DNA from: an uncultured Eubacteriales bacterium
GTDB lineage: Bacteria; Bacillota; Clostridia; Oscillospirales; Oscillospiraceae
NCBI GenBank assembly: GCA_900543625.1
Contig: UQSF01000007.1
Coordinates: forward strand, 1 to 64,000
Direction: 5' to 3'
Length of the DNA: 64,000 bases
The translations under genes were made by a program, and so were the position numbers. Shown in pieces: positions 1-7,742 of this stretch. How positions within the stretch are numbered: the stretch's first letter is position 1; every line of letters starts with the position of its first letter. The notes under the pieces were generated by a model. The model made no database searches. It had not been told where the DNA came from and was given only the letters and a program-made list of their open reading frames with translations.

Positions 1-1
1 A

Positions 2-1606
2 AACCGAAACACCATCCTAATCATTGCGGCGGTGATGGCAACCCTGGCCATTCTGGGCTGTCTTTTCAACATGGCAGCCACGGTGCTGTCCGCCAAGGTG
101 TCCACTAAATTTGCCGCTGATTTGCGGCGTGAGATATTCCATCAGGTGCAAGATTTTTCCGCCGCTGAAATGGAGCGGTTTGGCACCGCTAGTCTAGTGA
201 CCCGCAGTACCTCCGATGTGACCAACATCCAAATGTTTCTCTCATTGCTGTTGCGGCTGGGGGTGACTGCACCGCTGATGGCGGTGGCTGGGCTGGTACT
301 CTCTTCTCTGACCGGCGGCGAACTCAGTTCCGTGCTGAGCTTGGCCATTCCCGCCCTCATCATTGGCGTAGGTGTCATTCTGATTTTTGTTTCCCGCTAC
401 TCGGTGACCCTGCGGCAGCGGATTGACCGACTGAACAAGATCTTTCTGGAAACACTGGAGGGGGTACGGGTGATTCGGGCTTTCAATCGGCAAGGGAAAG
501 AAATGGAAAGGTTTTCCCAAGCCAATGGAGAACTGGCCTCCATGACCATTCTCTCTGGGCGGGTGACCGCACTGCTGATGCCGGTGATTCAGGTGATCTT
601 TGGTGTGACTACAGCAGCGGTCATGGGCATGGGTTCCTGGTATGTGTCCGCCGGGGAGATGGCAGTGGGTGACCTGGTGGCCAACAGCCAGTATATCAGC
701 ATGATCCTTGCCGCTATCATGATGCTGGCATTGGTCATTATGCTCTTTCCTGTGTCCTATGCCTGCGCTAAGCGCATCGCAGAAGTGCTGAATACCGAGA
801 GTTCCATCAAGGACGGCAGATACAGTGCCGCCTTGCGCAAAGGCCGCGCCTGTGTGGCCTTTGACCATGTGACCTTTACCTATCCTGGGGCGGACGAACC
901 AGTGCTGAAGGATGTTAGCTTCGAGTGCCGGGCCGGGGAGGTCACCGCCATTATCGGGCGCACCGGTTGCGGCAAGTCCAGCATCCTCAAGTTGATCCCG
1001 CGGCTTTACGACGCCACGGTAGGCCATGTCTATGTGGACGATATGAATGTAAAACAATATAAATTGAACGAGCTGCGGGATCTGATCGGCTATATCCCCC
1101 AGAAGAATGTACTCTTTTCCGGAGACGTGGCCTCCAACCTGCGCTTTGGAGATCAGGACAGCAGTGAGGAACAGTGGCGGCAAGCGGCCTACGTCGCCTG
1201 CGCCGACGAGTTCATCGAACAGAAGCCGGACGGCTACCACGCCGAAATCGCTCAAGGCGGCACCAATTTGTCCGGCGGCCAGCGCCAACGCATGGCTATT
1301 GCTCGGGCTGTCGTAAAAAAACCAGAAATCTACCTGTTTGATGACAGCTTTTCCGCCTTGGATGTGAAAACAGATAAAACACTCCGCATGCGCCTGCGGG
1401 AGAGCATGGGGGATTCCACCATGCTCATTGTGGCTCAGCGGGTGGGTTCTATCCTGGATGCTGACCGTATCTTGGTGATGGAGGACGGACAGATCGTGGG
1501 GAGAGGCAAGCACCGGGAACTGCTACATACATGTCCGCTCTACCGGGAGATTGCTGAATTGCAGCTGGGAGAGGAGGAAGTGAAACATGAACTGGAATGC
1601 GTTTAA
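2..1606 (+). CDS. ABC exporter half-transporter, ATPase-permease (5' truncated by window)
   Basis: One half of a heterodimeric ABC exporter: membrane helices fill the first ~250 codons and a nucleotide-binding domain the rest. The frame is open back to the window edge, so the true start lies outside; the visible part is about 534 codons against roughly 580 for the family. Walker A is GRTGCGKSS, the signature is LSGGQRQR, and the Walker B end reads FDDS, so the usual catalytic Glu is Asp. A degenerate site like this is typical of one partner in heterodimeric exporters. It overlaps the next gene by 20 bases, which implies co-translation. Substrate unknown (drug, peptide or lipid are possible). 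Confidence 0.9.
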   Translation, partial: NRNTILIIAAVMATLAILGCLFNMAATVLSAKVSTKFAADLRREIFHQVQDFSAAEMERFGTASLVTRSTSDVTNIQMFLSLLLRLGVTAPLMAVAGLVLSSLTGGELSSVLSLAIPALIIGVGVILIFVSRYSVTLRQRIDRLNKIFLETLEGVRVIRAFNRQGKEMERFSQANGELASMTILSGRVTALLMPVIQVIFGVTTAAVMGMGSWYVSAGEMAVGDLVANSQYISMILAAIMMLALVIMLFPVSYACAKRIAEVLNTESSIKDGRYSAALRKGRACVAFDHVTFTYPGADEPVLKDVSFECRAGEVTAIIGRTGCGKSSILKLIPRLYDATVGHVYVDDMNVKQYKLNELRDLIGYIPQKNVLFSGDVASNLRFGDQDSSEEQWRQAAYVACADEFIEQKPDGYHAEIAQGGTNLSGGQRQRMAIARAVVKKPEIYLFDDSFSALDVKTDKTLRMRLRESMGDSTMLIVAQRVGSILDADRILVMEDGQIVGRGKHRELLHTCPLYREIAELQLGEEEVKHELECV

Positions 1607-3329
1607 ACGGCTGTTCCACTATCTGGGACGGTACAAGTTCCGCCTGATTCTAGTGATGATCGCCGCTGTCCTGAGTACCCTGTTTACCGTTTTGACCCCA
1701 GCGGTGACGGGCGGCATCACCTCGGAACTGTACGATGGCGTGGCAAGCGGCTCCTTCGACTGGGAAACGATCGTCTGGCTGCTCGTGACGCTGATAGCCC
1801 TTTATCTTGTGGCCCAGCTTTTCGCCATTCTCCAAAGCTTCAGCATGACTAAGCTGACCGCCTGCGTTATGGAGACTCTGCGGGGTGATATTGACCGGAA
1901 GATGCACCACCTGAAGCTGGACTATTACGACTCTCATACCCAGGGGGAAATCCTCAGCACCATCACCAACGATGTGGACACGGTGAACAACGCCCTGAGC
2001 CAGAACCTGACCCAAATCGTCACCCAGGTGGTCACCGCTGTGGGTATCCTGGTGATGATGTTCACAACCAGTCCTATACTGACGGCCATCGCAGTGGCTA
2101 TGGTGCCGGTGTCTCTGCTGGCCTCTCTAGGCGTTATGAAAACGGGAGCCATACACTACGCCCGGCAGCAGGAACTCCTGGGACAGCTCAACGGCTACAT
2201 CGAGGAGGTGTACCAAGGGCAGGAGCTGGTGTCGGTGTTCAACTACACGGATCGAGCAAAAGAGGAGTTTGATCGAATCAATGGGGAACTCCAGCGTACC
2301 GCTCAGAGTGCCGAGATTGCATCTGGTAAGGTCACTCCAATCACCGACCTGGTAAATAACCTTGGCTACGCTGTCAGCGCCCTGCTGGGATGTCTGTCCG
2401 TATTGCGTGGTGAGATGCGGATCGGCGACGTGCAAGCCATGCTCCAGTATACCAAGCAGTTCTCCCAGCCCTTCACCAGCATTGCGGGGATGGCGGGCAG
2501 TTTCAGCGCAGCGTCCGCTGCCGCAGGGCGCATTTTCGCCCTGCTGGATGCCTCGGAAGAGACACCAGACCCTGTTCCCGGACTGATGCCTCAGGTCAGC
2601 ACGGGCGCGGTGGAAATTCGCCATGTGTCCTTCGGTTACTCCCCGGAGCACCAGCTGATGCATGATGTGAACATCACGGTGAAGTCCGGTCAGAAAGTGG
2701 CCATCGTGGGCCCCACCGGGGCTGGCAAAACCACCCTCATCAATCTGCTCATGCGGTTCTACGATGTGGACGGCGGTAGTATTTTAGTGGACGGGGTAGA
2801 CACCAAGGAAATGACCCGCCACGAGCTACGGGATCGCTTTGGCATGGTGCTCCAGGATGCCTGGCTCTTTGAAGGCAGCATCCGGGACAACATAGCTTAC
2901 GCGCAGGACAATCTGCCGGAGGAAAAAATCATCGCCGCCGCACAATCCGCCAGCGTGGACAGCTTCATCAAGACCCTGCCAGGCGGTTATGATTTTGAAC
3001 TTTCCACAGGGGCGGAAAATATCTCACAAGGTCAACGCCAACTGCTGACCATCGCCCGAGCGATGGCGTCTGACCCGGAAATCATGATCTTGGACGAGGC
3101 CACCAGCAACGTGGACACGCATACGGAGCAGCTTATCCAAAAAGCACTTGCAAAATTGATGCACGGACGTACTTCTTTTGTGATTGCCCACCGGCTTTCT
3201 ACGATTCGGGATGCTGACATGATCCTTTACATGGAACATGGTGATATTCTTGAGCATGGCAGCCACGAAGAGTTAATGGCACAACATGGAAAATACGAAG
3301 CATTGTATATGAGTCAGTTTGCACAGTAA
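1587..3329 (+). CDS. ABC exporter half-transporter, ATPase-permease (partner subunit)
   Basis: Full-length (580 aa) ABC exporter subunit with a six-helix permease domain (about residues 15-310) and an ATPase domain. Walker A GPTGAGKTT is near residue 373, signature ISQGQRQ near 479, and Walker B IMILDEATS near 500 with the catalytic Glu intact. It complements the degenerate site of the upstream subunit, so the pair should make one asymmetric exporter. The start is the ATG after a GGAGAGGAGG ribosome site inside the end of the upstream gene. Such pairs are often cargo on clostridial integrative elements; substrate cannot be read from sequence. Confidence 0.92.
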   Translation: MNWNAFKRLFHYLGRYKFRLILVMIAAVLSTLFTVLTPAVTGGITSELYDGVASGSFDWETIVWLLVTLIALYLVAQLFAILQSFSMTKLTACVMETLRGDIDRKMHHLKLDYYDSHTQGEILSTITNDVDTVNNALSQNLTQIVTQVVTAVGILVMMFTTSPILTAIAVAMVPVSLLASLGVMKTGAIHYARQQELLGQLNGYIEEVYQGQELVSVFNYTDRAKEEFDRINGELQRTAQSAEIASGKVTPITDLVNNLGYAVSALLGCLSVLRGEMRIGDVQAMLQYTKQFSQPFTSIAGMAGSFSAASAAAGRIFALLDASEETPDPVPGLMPQVSTGAVEIRHVSFGYSPEHQLMHDVNITVKSGQKVAIVGPTGAGKTTLINLLMRFYDVDGGSILVDGVDTKEMTRHELRDRFGMVLQDAWLFEGSIRDNIAYAQDNLPEEKIIAAAQSASVDSFIKTLPGGYDFELSTGAENISQGQRQLLTIARAMASDPEIMILDEATSNVDTHTEQLIQKALAKLMHGRTSFVIAHRLSTIRDADMILYMEHGDILEHGSHEELMAQHGKYEALYMSQFAQ

Positions 3330-3951
3330 TATTACAAACGTTTAATTGGCTGCTTAATTGCCATTTGAGGAGAAACAAAACTACTATCAAATACTGCCCC
3401 GTCCGGGGAAAGAAAAAAACCGTTGGACGGGGCAGATGATTTCCTGCGCACATTTAGCTCATTATTCTGTCGGCGGTTTTGATGGACTCAGGGCCGCCGT
3501 TTCTTTGCGTTAACACAAACCAATGACGACTTGCAGGGACACGGCAACCGATGGGAGGTTATTTTGCCGTGTCTACTTTACTATTCTATTTCTCCTGTGA
3601 TCTGCACCAGTCAAAAAAAGTTCGTACCCGCCGTCGGGGTATTCTGGGTATGAATATGAACACAGAAATCATGTGAATAGATTTTATAATTCTTCTACGC
3701 CTGTCTGCATTTTGCAGACAGGCGTTTTTTGTCGTTTTCTTGGGTTTTGTGTCGGCTGTCGATCACCTCCTGTATCTATCCCTTGCAACGCAACGATGAA
3801 ATAGGAGGTGCAGCGCATGGATTCTTCCTAAAGAATTTTTTCAAAAATTTTTCTGCGCGTTTGCCAAAACGCATGATGCAGACCGTTTTAGTGGCGAAAG
3901 GGGAAGAAAACCGTATCACCCGCCTTTGCGGACGCGAAGGGAGGTGAATAC
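3330..3951. other. 622-base gap with three hairpins, no convincing gene
   Basis: The stretch between the ABC genes and the sigma-like gene holds inverted repeats rather than a supported gene. The arms are 3394-3404/3425-3435 (CTGCCCCGTCC), 3538-3547/3564-3573 (GACACGGCAA, with a GGGAGG sequence in its loop) and the intrinsic terminator at 3697-3730. Another pair, CACCTCCT near 3766 and AGGAGGTG near 3802, could hide a ribosome site. Short open frames here have no recognisable similarity. Confidence 0.5.
3697..3730 (+). terminator. Intrinsic terminator
   Basis: A 13-bp perfect stem (ACGCCTGTCTGCA with its complement), a 3-base loop and a run of six T. It ends any transcript entering from the ABC exporter operon or the hairpin region upstream. 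Confidence 0.85.
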
Positions 3952-4317
3952 ATGAAACCTCATTCGCACGATGTAGGAGTTGCCCGTGCCTTTGATTGCT
4001 TCTGCAAAAAGGTACTGCGGAACGAAGCGCGGGACTATCAGGACGCGCTGGCACGGAAAAGAAACCGAGAGGTCTATTTTTCCGAACTGCCCGTCGATGT
4101 GCTGGAACAGTTCGCTGTCCGTGACACCTATTTCACGGATAGCCGCACATTTGAAGTCATCGGCCATTCGGTTTGTATCGACGATGAAACGCTGGCGGAA
4201 GCGATCTCCGCTTTGCCTGTTGACCGCAGAGATATTATCCTGCTGTCCTATTTCCTCGATATGTCCGACGCTGAAATTGCAAATGTGCTGAACATGGTGC
4301 GCCGTTCCGTTGCCTAA
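3952..4317 (+). pseudogene. Sigma-70-like factor of conjugative elements, 3' end frameshifted
   Basis: 121 codons resembling the small sigma factor-like proteins of Tn916/Tn1549-type elements: an N-terminal region around YFSELPVDVLEQF and a region-4-like part with LPVDRRDIILLSYFLDMSDAEIA spread over residues ~83-107. The frame stops just after RRSVA. Homologues as I recall them continue with a YRR-type sequence plus about 15-20 residues. Here YRSTYEKSMKK is readable at 4323 in another frame, so a small indel near 4315 has probably broken the helix-turn-helix end. The next gene, convergent, starts 60 bases further. Start ATG has a GGGAGGTGAATAC ribosome site. Confidence 0.7.
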
Positions 4318-4376
4318 TTTCGTATAGGTCCACCTATGAAAAAAGCATGAAAAAGGATGCCTTTAGCGATCCAATT

Positions 4377-5021
4377 TCATGCTTTCAGAGGTGTACCAGA
4401 TTGTCTACCATTTGAAACGGCTTTTTCGGATTTCCAGCTACAAAAATGTCGGTAAAAAGTGGAGTGACTCATCCCTAAGTCAATTGCGGCCATTCTTGTC
4501 GATATTTCGCCCGAATCGCATCTGGTGCAGATACACTCAAAGTCCGTCGGCAAAGGTTCTGGCTTCCTTCCTAGATGCTTTCCTTTGGATTTTGCGGCAG
4601 CAATTCCTTCGGCTTGACGCTGATGTATAGACTCTCGCTCGGTTTGAGCAAAGTAAGCCATGACTTGTAATACTAGGTCAGCGATCAGCGTTCCTGTCAG
4701 TGAGCCATTCTTTTCTCTTGTGTCAAGAAGTTCCATATCAAGCACAAGAATATCCGCGCCGATGTCTTTTGTGATGTTCTGCCACTGAACTAAAATCTCG
4801 TTGTAATTTCTCCCCAATCTATCAATGCTTTTCACAATTAGAAGATCACCCCGCTTTAGCTTTCCAAGAAGTTTTTTGTAAGCTGGACGATCAAAATCTT
4901 TACCTGATTGGTAATCACAGTAGATGTTTTGTTCAGGGATGCCATAGGGTTTCAGTGCCACGAGCTGCCGGTCGATATTTTGCTCTTTGGTTGAAACCCT
5001 AATATATGCATATTTTTCCAT
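4377..5021 (-). CDS. Serine recombinase (resolvase/DNA invertase family)
   Basis: A 214-aa small serine recombinase that cuts and rejoins DNA at short dyad sites. The N-terminal domain shows YIRVST with the nucleophilic Ser near residue 10, the conserved KSIDRLGRNY segment (about 65-74) and the long E-helix around FAQTERESIHQRQAEG. A C-terminal helix-turn-helix (ISTRMAAIDLGMSHSTFYRH) completes the usual Hin/TnpR architecture and length. Start ATG follows AGGAGGTAAAGCA. It is divergent from an XRE gene and lies beside a broken sigma factor, so it is probably a resident of the mobile region acting as resolvase or invertase. Paired inverted target sites were not found. Confidence 0.92.
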   Translation of the reverse strand: MEKYAYIRVSTKEQNIDRQLVALKPYGIPEQNIYCDYQSGKDFDRPAYKKLLGKLKRGDLLIVKSIDRLGRNYNEILVQWQNITKDIGADILVLDMELLDTREKNGSLTGTLIADLVLQVMAYFAQTERESIHQRQAEGIAAAKSKGKHLGRKPEPLPTDFECICTRCDSGEISTRMAAIDLGMSHSTFYRHFCSWKSEKAVSNGRQSGTPLKA

Positions 5022-5094
5022 TGCTTTACCTCCTGCATTTTGGGTTCAACCATAATTTACAGCAGGCAAAACGGTACACCAACCCTATACCTAC

Positions 5095-5182
5095 GCATAG
5101 GTAATACTTATTATATAGAATTATTTCGCGCCAGTCAACTATGCAAAGGTAATTTTGACCTCGCCATCTGCTATTATATTTT
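5095..5182 (+). promoter_or_regulatory. Promoter and repeated motif upstream of XRE gene
   Basis: A direct repeat GCATAGGTAAT (5095-5105) / GCAAAGGTAAT (5143-5153) precedes a sigma-A-type promoter, TTGACC (5155-5160), 16-base spacer, TATTTT (5177-5182). The first copy sits in a dyad reading TACCTACGCATAGGTA. These may be operators for the XRE protein just downstream and could also control the divergent recombinase. Binding is inference. Confidence 0.45.
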
Positions 5183-5216
5183 TAACTTCACGAAGGTAGG
5201 AAACGCAGGTGACGCA

Positions 5217-5462
5217 GTGCAGTATTACGAATTATTTTCTATGCGTATTCGGCAACTATGCAAAAAACAGGGTATAACAGTAAATCATTTGGCAACCTTG
5301 AGTGGCTTGAAGCAATCGACGATAGACAACATTCTACGGGGAACAAGCAGGAACCCGAAGGTGCATACGCTTCACCAAATTGCGGTAACATTCAACATGA
5401 CACTCAGCGAGTTTTTGGATTTTCCAGAGCTTAACGACTATCCCATAGATGATGAAGAATAG
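5217..5462 (+). CDS. XRE-family DNA-binding regulator
   Basis: A compact (81 aa) helix-turn-helix regulator: RIRQLCKKQGITVNHLA, then LSGLKQSTIDNILRG as the recognition part, and a tail MTLSEFLDFPEL typical of single-domain XRE proteins in Firmicutes mobile elements. The open frame extends upstream, but the GTG at 5217 with an AGGTG ribosome site matches the usual family N-terminus (YYELFS), so it was chosen. Probably a repressor of the mobile-element genes nearby. Confidence 0.8.
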   Translation: MQYYELFSMRIRQLCKKQGITVNHLATLSGLKQSTIDNILRGTSRNPKVHTLHQIAVTFNMTLSEFLDFPELNDYPIDDEE

Positions 5463-5500
5463 AAACAGGGACTCAACCTAAAGGCTGAATCCCTGTTTTG
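5463..5500 (+). terminator. Intrinsic terminator of XRE gene
   Basis: An imperfect hairpin (AAACAGGGA.TCA with TGA.TCCCTGTTT) and a short T run directly after the stop codon. Confidence 0.7.
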
Positions 5501-5538
5501 CTATTGTTGTGGAAATTAAGTCTTCTGACAATTAAAAG

Positions 5539-5772
5539 TTGATAGAAACAGCACAATGTAAGGTTTCACTCTCAATGCTCCTAAAGCTGTCCTATGCTCT
5601 GGAAGAAAGCATAGAGTATTTTCTGCTCGATACGCCCTATGCTTGTGCTGAGACGATCATCAATAGGGAAATATCAAAAAAGCTGGCCAAATGCAGTCCA
5701 TCTACGTTGAATGTTGCCTCTAAGATGATTGACATACTGCTCGAGCAGCAAGACAGCTTGTCTGCTGAGTGA
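5539..5772 (+). pseudogene. XRE regulator remnant (C-terminal part only)
   Basis: 77 codons opening with TTG. The sequence IETAQCKVSLSMLLKLSYAL is the second half of an XRE helix-turn-helix domain, and the tail (SKKLAKCSPSTLNVASKMIDILL) matches the C-terminal extension common in such regulators. An in-frame stop lies just upstream and the N-terminal helices are missing, so this looks like a deletion remnant. No ribosome site was seen before the TTG. Confidence 0.6.
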
Positions 5773-5918
5773 GCCTCTTAATGATTGCGACGGTTGAAAG
5801 CACATCCTTTTGCAAACTCGTTTGGCAATAGAATATTTCAGAAGAACTCTTGTTGTGACCAAAGTGCCAAAACAAGAGTCCTTTTGCTTTTGCATTATTG
5901 GCTCAACACCTCGACATA

Positions 5919-6461
5919 TCAAACTTCGATGCAGGCGTATTCAATTTTCAGTGTGTCCGGATGGATCGTCAGTATCGGTTTGCCAAGCTCCCGCGCATAG
6001 GCAATCGCCTTATCTGCATCATCCCCGCGCGCGGAAGCCGGGTCATAAACAGCCAGCACCATATCAGACTGGCGGATAATTGCACGGTATGCTTCAAGCT
6101 GTGCATCCGGCTGTTTATGGAGACTAACAGCCGTCATGTGTGTGCATTTTATCAGCATATCGAAGTAGCGTTCGCGCAGAGCTGGTGTCCACTTTGTTGC
6201 CTGTTCCTCATATGGCGTGATGCAGAACAGCATCAGCTCTGAATCGTCATTCCGCAGTGCGTTAATGATCTCTGCGGCATATAGTCCGACGCCGTAGTCA
6301 CAGGCCACAGAAAAGTGAGTCACGCCTTGCTGCCGCAGCACCATGATCTGCTGGGCCAGTTCCATCTTCATATCGTGACACTCCGCAGCTTCTTCATCAA
6401 ATCCCCACGCAAACCGCATAGGATTGTGTCCGAGGATCGCGCAGCTTTTGGGCGCGGCCAT
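5919..6461 (-). CDS. SLOG-superfamily (YpsA/DUF1273-like) nucleotide-binding protein
   Basis: A 180-aa Rossmann-like protein: CAILGHNP near the start, HFSVACDYGVGLYAAEII in the middle, and SDMVLAVYDP followed by GDDADKAIAYARELGKPI near the end. This pattern belongs to the SLOG fold, which binds nucleotides or nucleotide-derived ligands. Members are common on mobile elements and near stress or defence genes, usually with unknown ligands. It is a single gene, divergent from the XRE gene at 6636. A YpsA-like label is a family assignment, not a function. Confidence 0.72.
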   Translation of the reverse strand: MAAPKSCAILGHNPMRFAWGFDEEAAECHDMKMELAQQIMVLRQQGVTHFSVACDYGVGLYAAEIINALRNDDSELMLFCITPYEEQATKWTPALRERYFDMLIKCTHMTAVSLHKQPDAQLEAYRAIIRQSDMVLAVYDPASARGDDADKAIAYARELGKPILTIHPDTLKIEYACIEV

Positions 6462-6635
6462 TCCAACACCTGCTTTCTGTCTCTCTGCAAACTGTGTGCA
6501 AATACGCTTGTATGCGTTATTTCGCTTTTGATTATTATAGTATTGCTCACAGATTAAATCAATACAATACCATTTCAGACAGAAAGATTTTATGGAAGCT
6601 CGTATAATTTGCTTATACGCAGGAGGTGTCAGTGT

Positions 6636-6908
6636 ATGGGCAAAGATATTTCATTCAAGAATCACGACCGGTTTATTCATCTTGGCATTGCCATCGCTGC
6701 GCTCCGCAAAATGCGTGGGATGTCACAGGAACAGTTGGCTGAAAAAGCAGGGATCAGCCGTTCTCTTATCAGTGCAATCGAAGCACCTGGATTGGCAAAG
6801 AGCTTTTCACTGGACGTATTCTTTAACCTTGCTGACGCGCTTGATATTGATCCTGCCGATTTGATCAATGCTACCGTTTTTCCAGATCGGATATTCAAGC
6901 AGAAATAG
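6636..6908 (+). CDS. XRE-family helix-turn-helix regulator
   Basis: A 90-aa single-domain regulator with HLGIAIAALRKMRGMSQEQL, then AEKAGISRSLISAIE as turn and recognition helix, and a FSLDVFFNLADALDIDP tail. The ATG at 6636 was chosen because AGGAGGTG lies seven bases upstream; an earlier in-frame start has no ribosome site. Likely controls itself or the divergent SLOG gene. Target unknown. Confidence 0.82.
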   Translation: MGKDISFKNHDRFIHLGIAIAALRKMRGMSQEQLAEKAGISRSLISAIEAPGLAKSFSLDVFFNLADALDIDPADLINATVFPDRIFKQK

Positions 6909-7010
6909 GATGTTCCTTCAATTCAAAGCCTGCATGGCTACAAGGGTGTTCATAAGACAGTAATTCTAAAAATTACGATTATGGCATCTGTCAGGCGGGA
7001 TTGGGAACGA

Positions 7011-7053
7011 AATAACGGGTATCTGGTGAAAGCCGGATACCCGTTATTTTTTT
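7011..7053 (+). terminator. Strong intrinsic terminator
   Basis: A 13-bp perfect stem (AATAACGGGTATC and its complement, 7011-7023/7036-7048) and a long T run. It lies about 100 bases after the XRE stop and runs into a gene fragment, so it may be left from a deleted gene. Confidence 0.85.
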
Positions 7054-7237
7054 GCCGTCACGAAAAGCAATTGATACCATCGCAGTGGAGAACGAGGTTG
7101 CCGACAATATGTATCAGCGGTCAGGACTGGACTATCTGATCTACAATGATCCGATTGGATATGCTGATTTGATACTGAACGGTAATCCCGAAACCTATTT
7201 GAAAACTGTAACTGAATACAAACCACTTGATAGCTAA
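7052..7237 (+). pseudogene. C-terminal fragment of an unidentified mobile-element protein
   Basis: An open stretch of 61 codons whose sequence (NMYQRSGLDYLIYNDPIGYA, then DLILNGNPETYLKTV) looks protein-like in composition, unlike a chance frame. Its only possible starts lie inside the T tract of the terminator, so it cannot be expressed as a normal gene here. I do not recognise the parent family. Best read as the tail of a larger gene removed by deletion. It is followed by its own intrinsic terminator. Confidence 0.4.
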
Positions 7238-7245
7238 CCAACACT

Positions 7246-7280
7246 TTGCCCGTGGGAGAAATTCTGCGGGCAATTTTTTT
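7246..7280 (+). terminator. Intrinsic terminator
   Basis: Stem TTGCCCG/CGGGCAA (7246-7252/7267-7273) with seven T. It isolates the BlaI-like promoter from upstream transcription. Confidence 0.8.
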
Positions 7281-7301
7281 GTATCTTTTCTGTGAACTCT
7301 A

Positions 7302-7355
7302 TTGATTTTGGCTGTCTAATGTGGTAGACTATGTGCGAAGTCTAATGGTGTAGAC
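7302..7355 (+). promoter_or_regulatory. Promoter with two BlaI-type operators
   Basis: TTGATT (7302-7307), 17-base spacer and TAGACT (7325-7330) form a sigma-A promoter. Two 16-base dyads of the form GTCTA-N6-TAGAC lie at 7314-7329 and 7340-7355, 26 bases apart. The first covers the -10 element and the second the start region. This is the layout expected for autorepression by the BlaI/MecI-family protein encoded next; the match to this particular protein is inference. Confidence 0.8.
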
Positions 7356-7370
7356 AAGGAGGGCGTGAAT

Positions 7371-7742
7371 ATGGATTTTCCGAAGATTCACGAAAGTGAA
7401 TATCGTTTTTGTTTGATTATGTGGGAGCATGAGCCGGTTACTGCTGTCGAGCTTGTAAAGCTGTGCCAGGATCAACTCGGATGGAAAAGGACTACGACTT
7501 ATACCGTTATCAAGCGTCTTGGAGAGCGTGGTGTGCTGAAGAACGACAATGGCACTGTTACTTCTCTCGTTTCCAAAGATGAAGCCCAGGCGTGTGAGAT
7601 CGATGAACTGGTTGAGAAAAAATTCGAGGGTTCTCTGCCTGCCTTTATCGCTGCTTTTACAAAGCATCAGGCTATGTCCGAAGATGAGCTTGATGAGGTA
7701 CAGCGCATGATCGACCGCATCAGGAAAGGAGGTTCACAATGA
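7371..7742 (+). CDS. BlaI/MecI-family transcriptional repressor
   Basis: A winged-helix repressor of about 123 aa with the family layout: EYRFCLIMWEHEPVTAVELV, a recognition region around WKRTTTYTVIKRLGERGVL, and a C-terminal dimerisation helix with SEDELDEVQRMIDRI. Start ATG 7371 was preferred to the GTG at 7365 because it sits seven bases after AAGGAGGG. Its stop overlaps the next start (ATGA), so it is translationally coupled to the BlaR1-like protease that would inactivate it. Known relatives repress beta-lactamase or other stress genes; no resistance gene is adjacent, so the inducing signal is probably different. Confidence 0.92.
   Translation: MDFPKIHESEYRFCLIMWEHEPVTAVELVKLCQDQLGWKRTTTYTVIKRLGERGVLKNDNGTVTSLVSKDEAQACEIDELVEKKFEGSLPAFIAAFTKHQAMSEDELDEVQRMIDRIRKGGSQ

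Noticed and set aside
3394..3435. Hairpin after the ABC genes as a classical terminator
   Set aside because: Its 20-base loop and lack of a following T run make it weak; the terminator at 3697 is far better.
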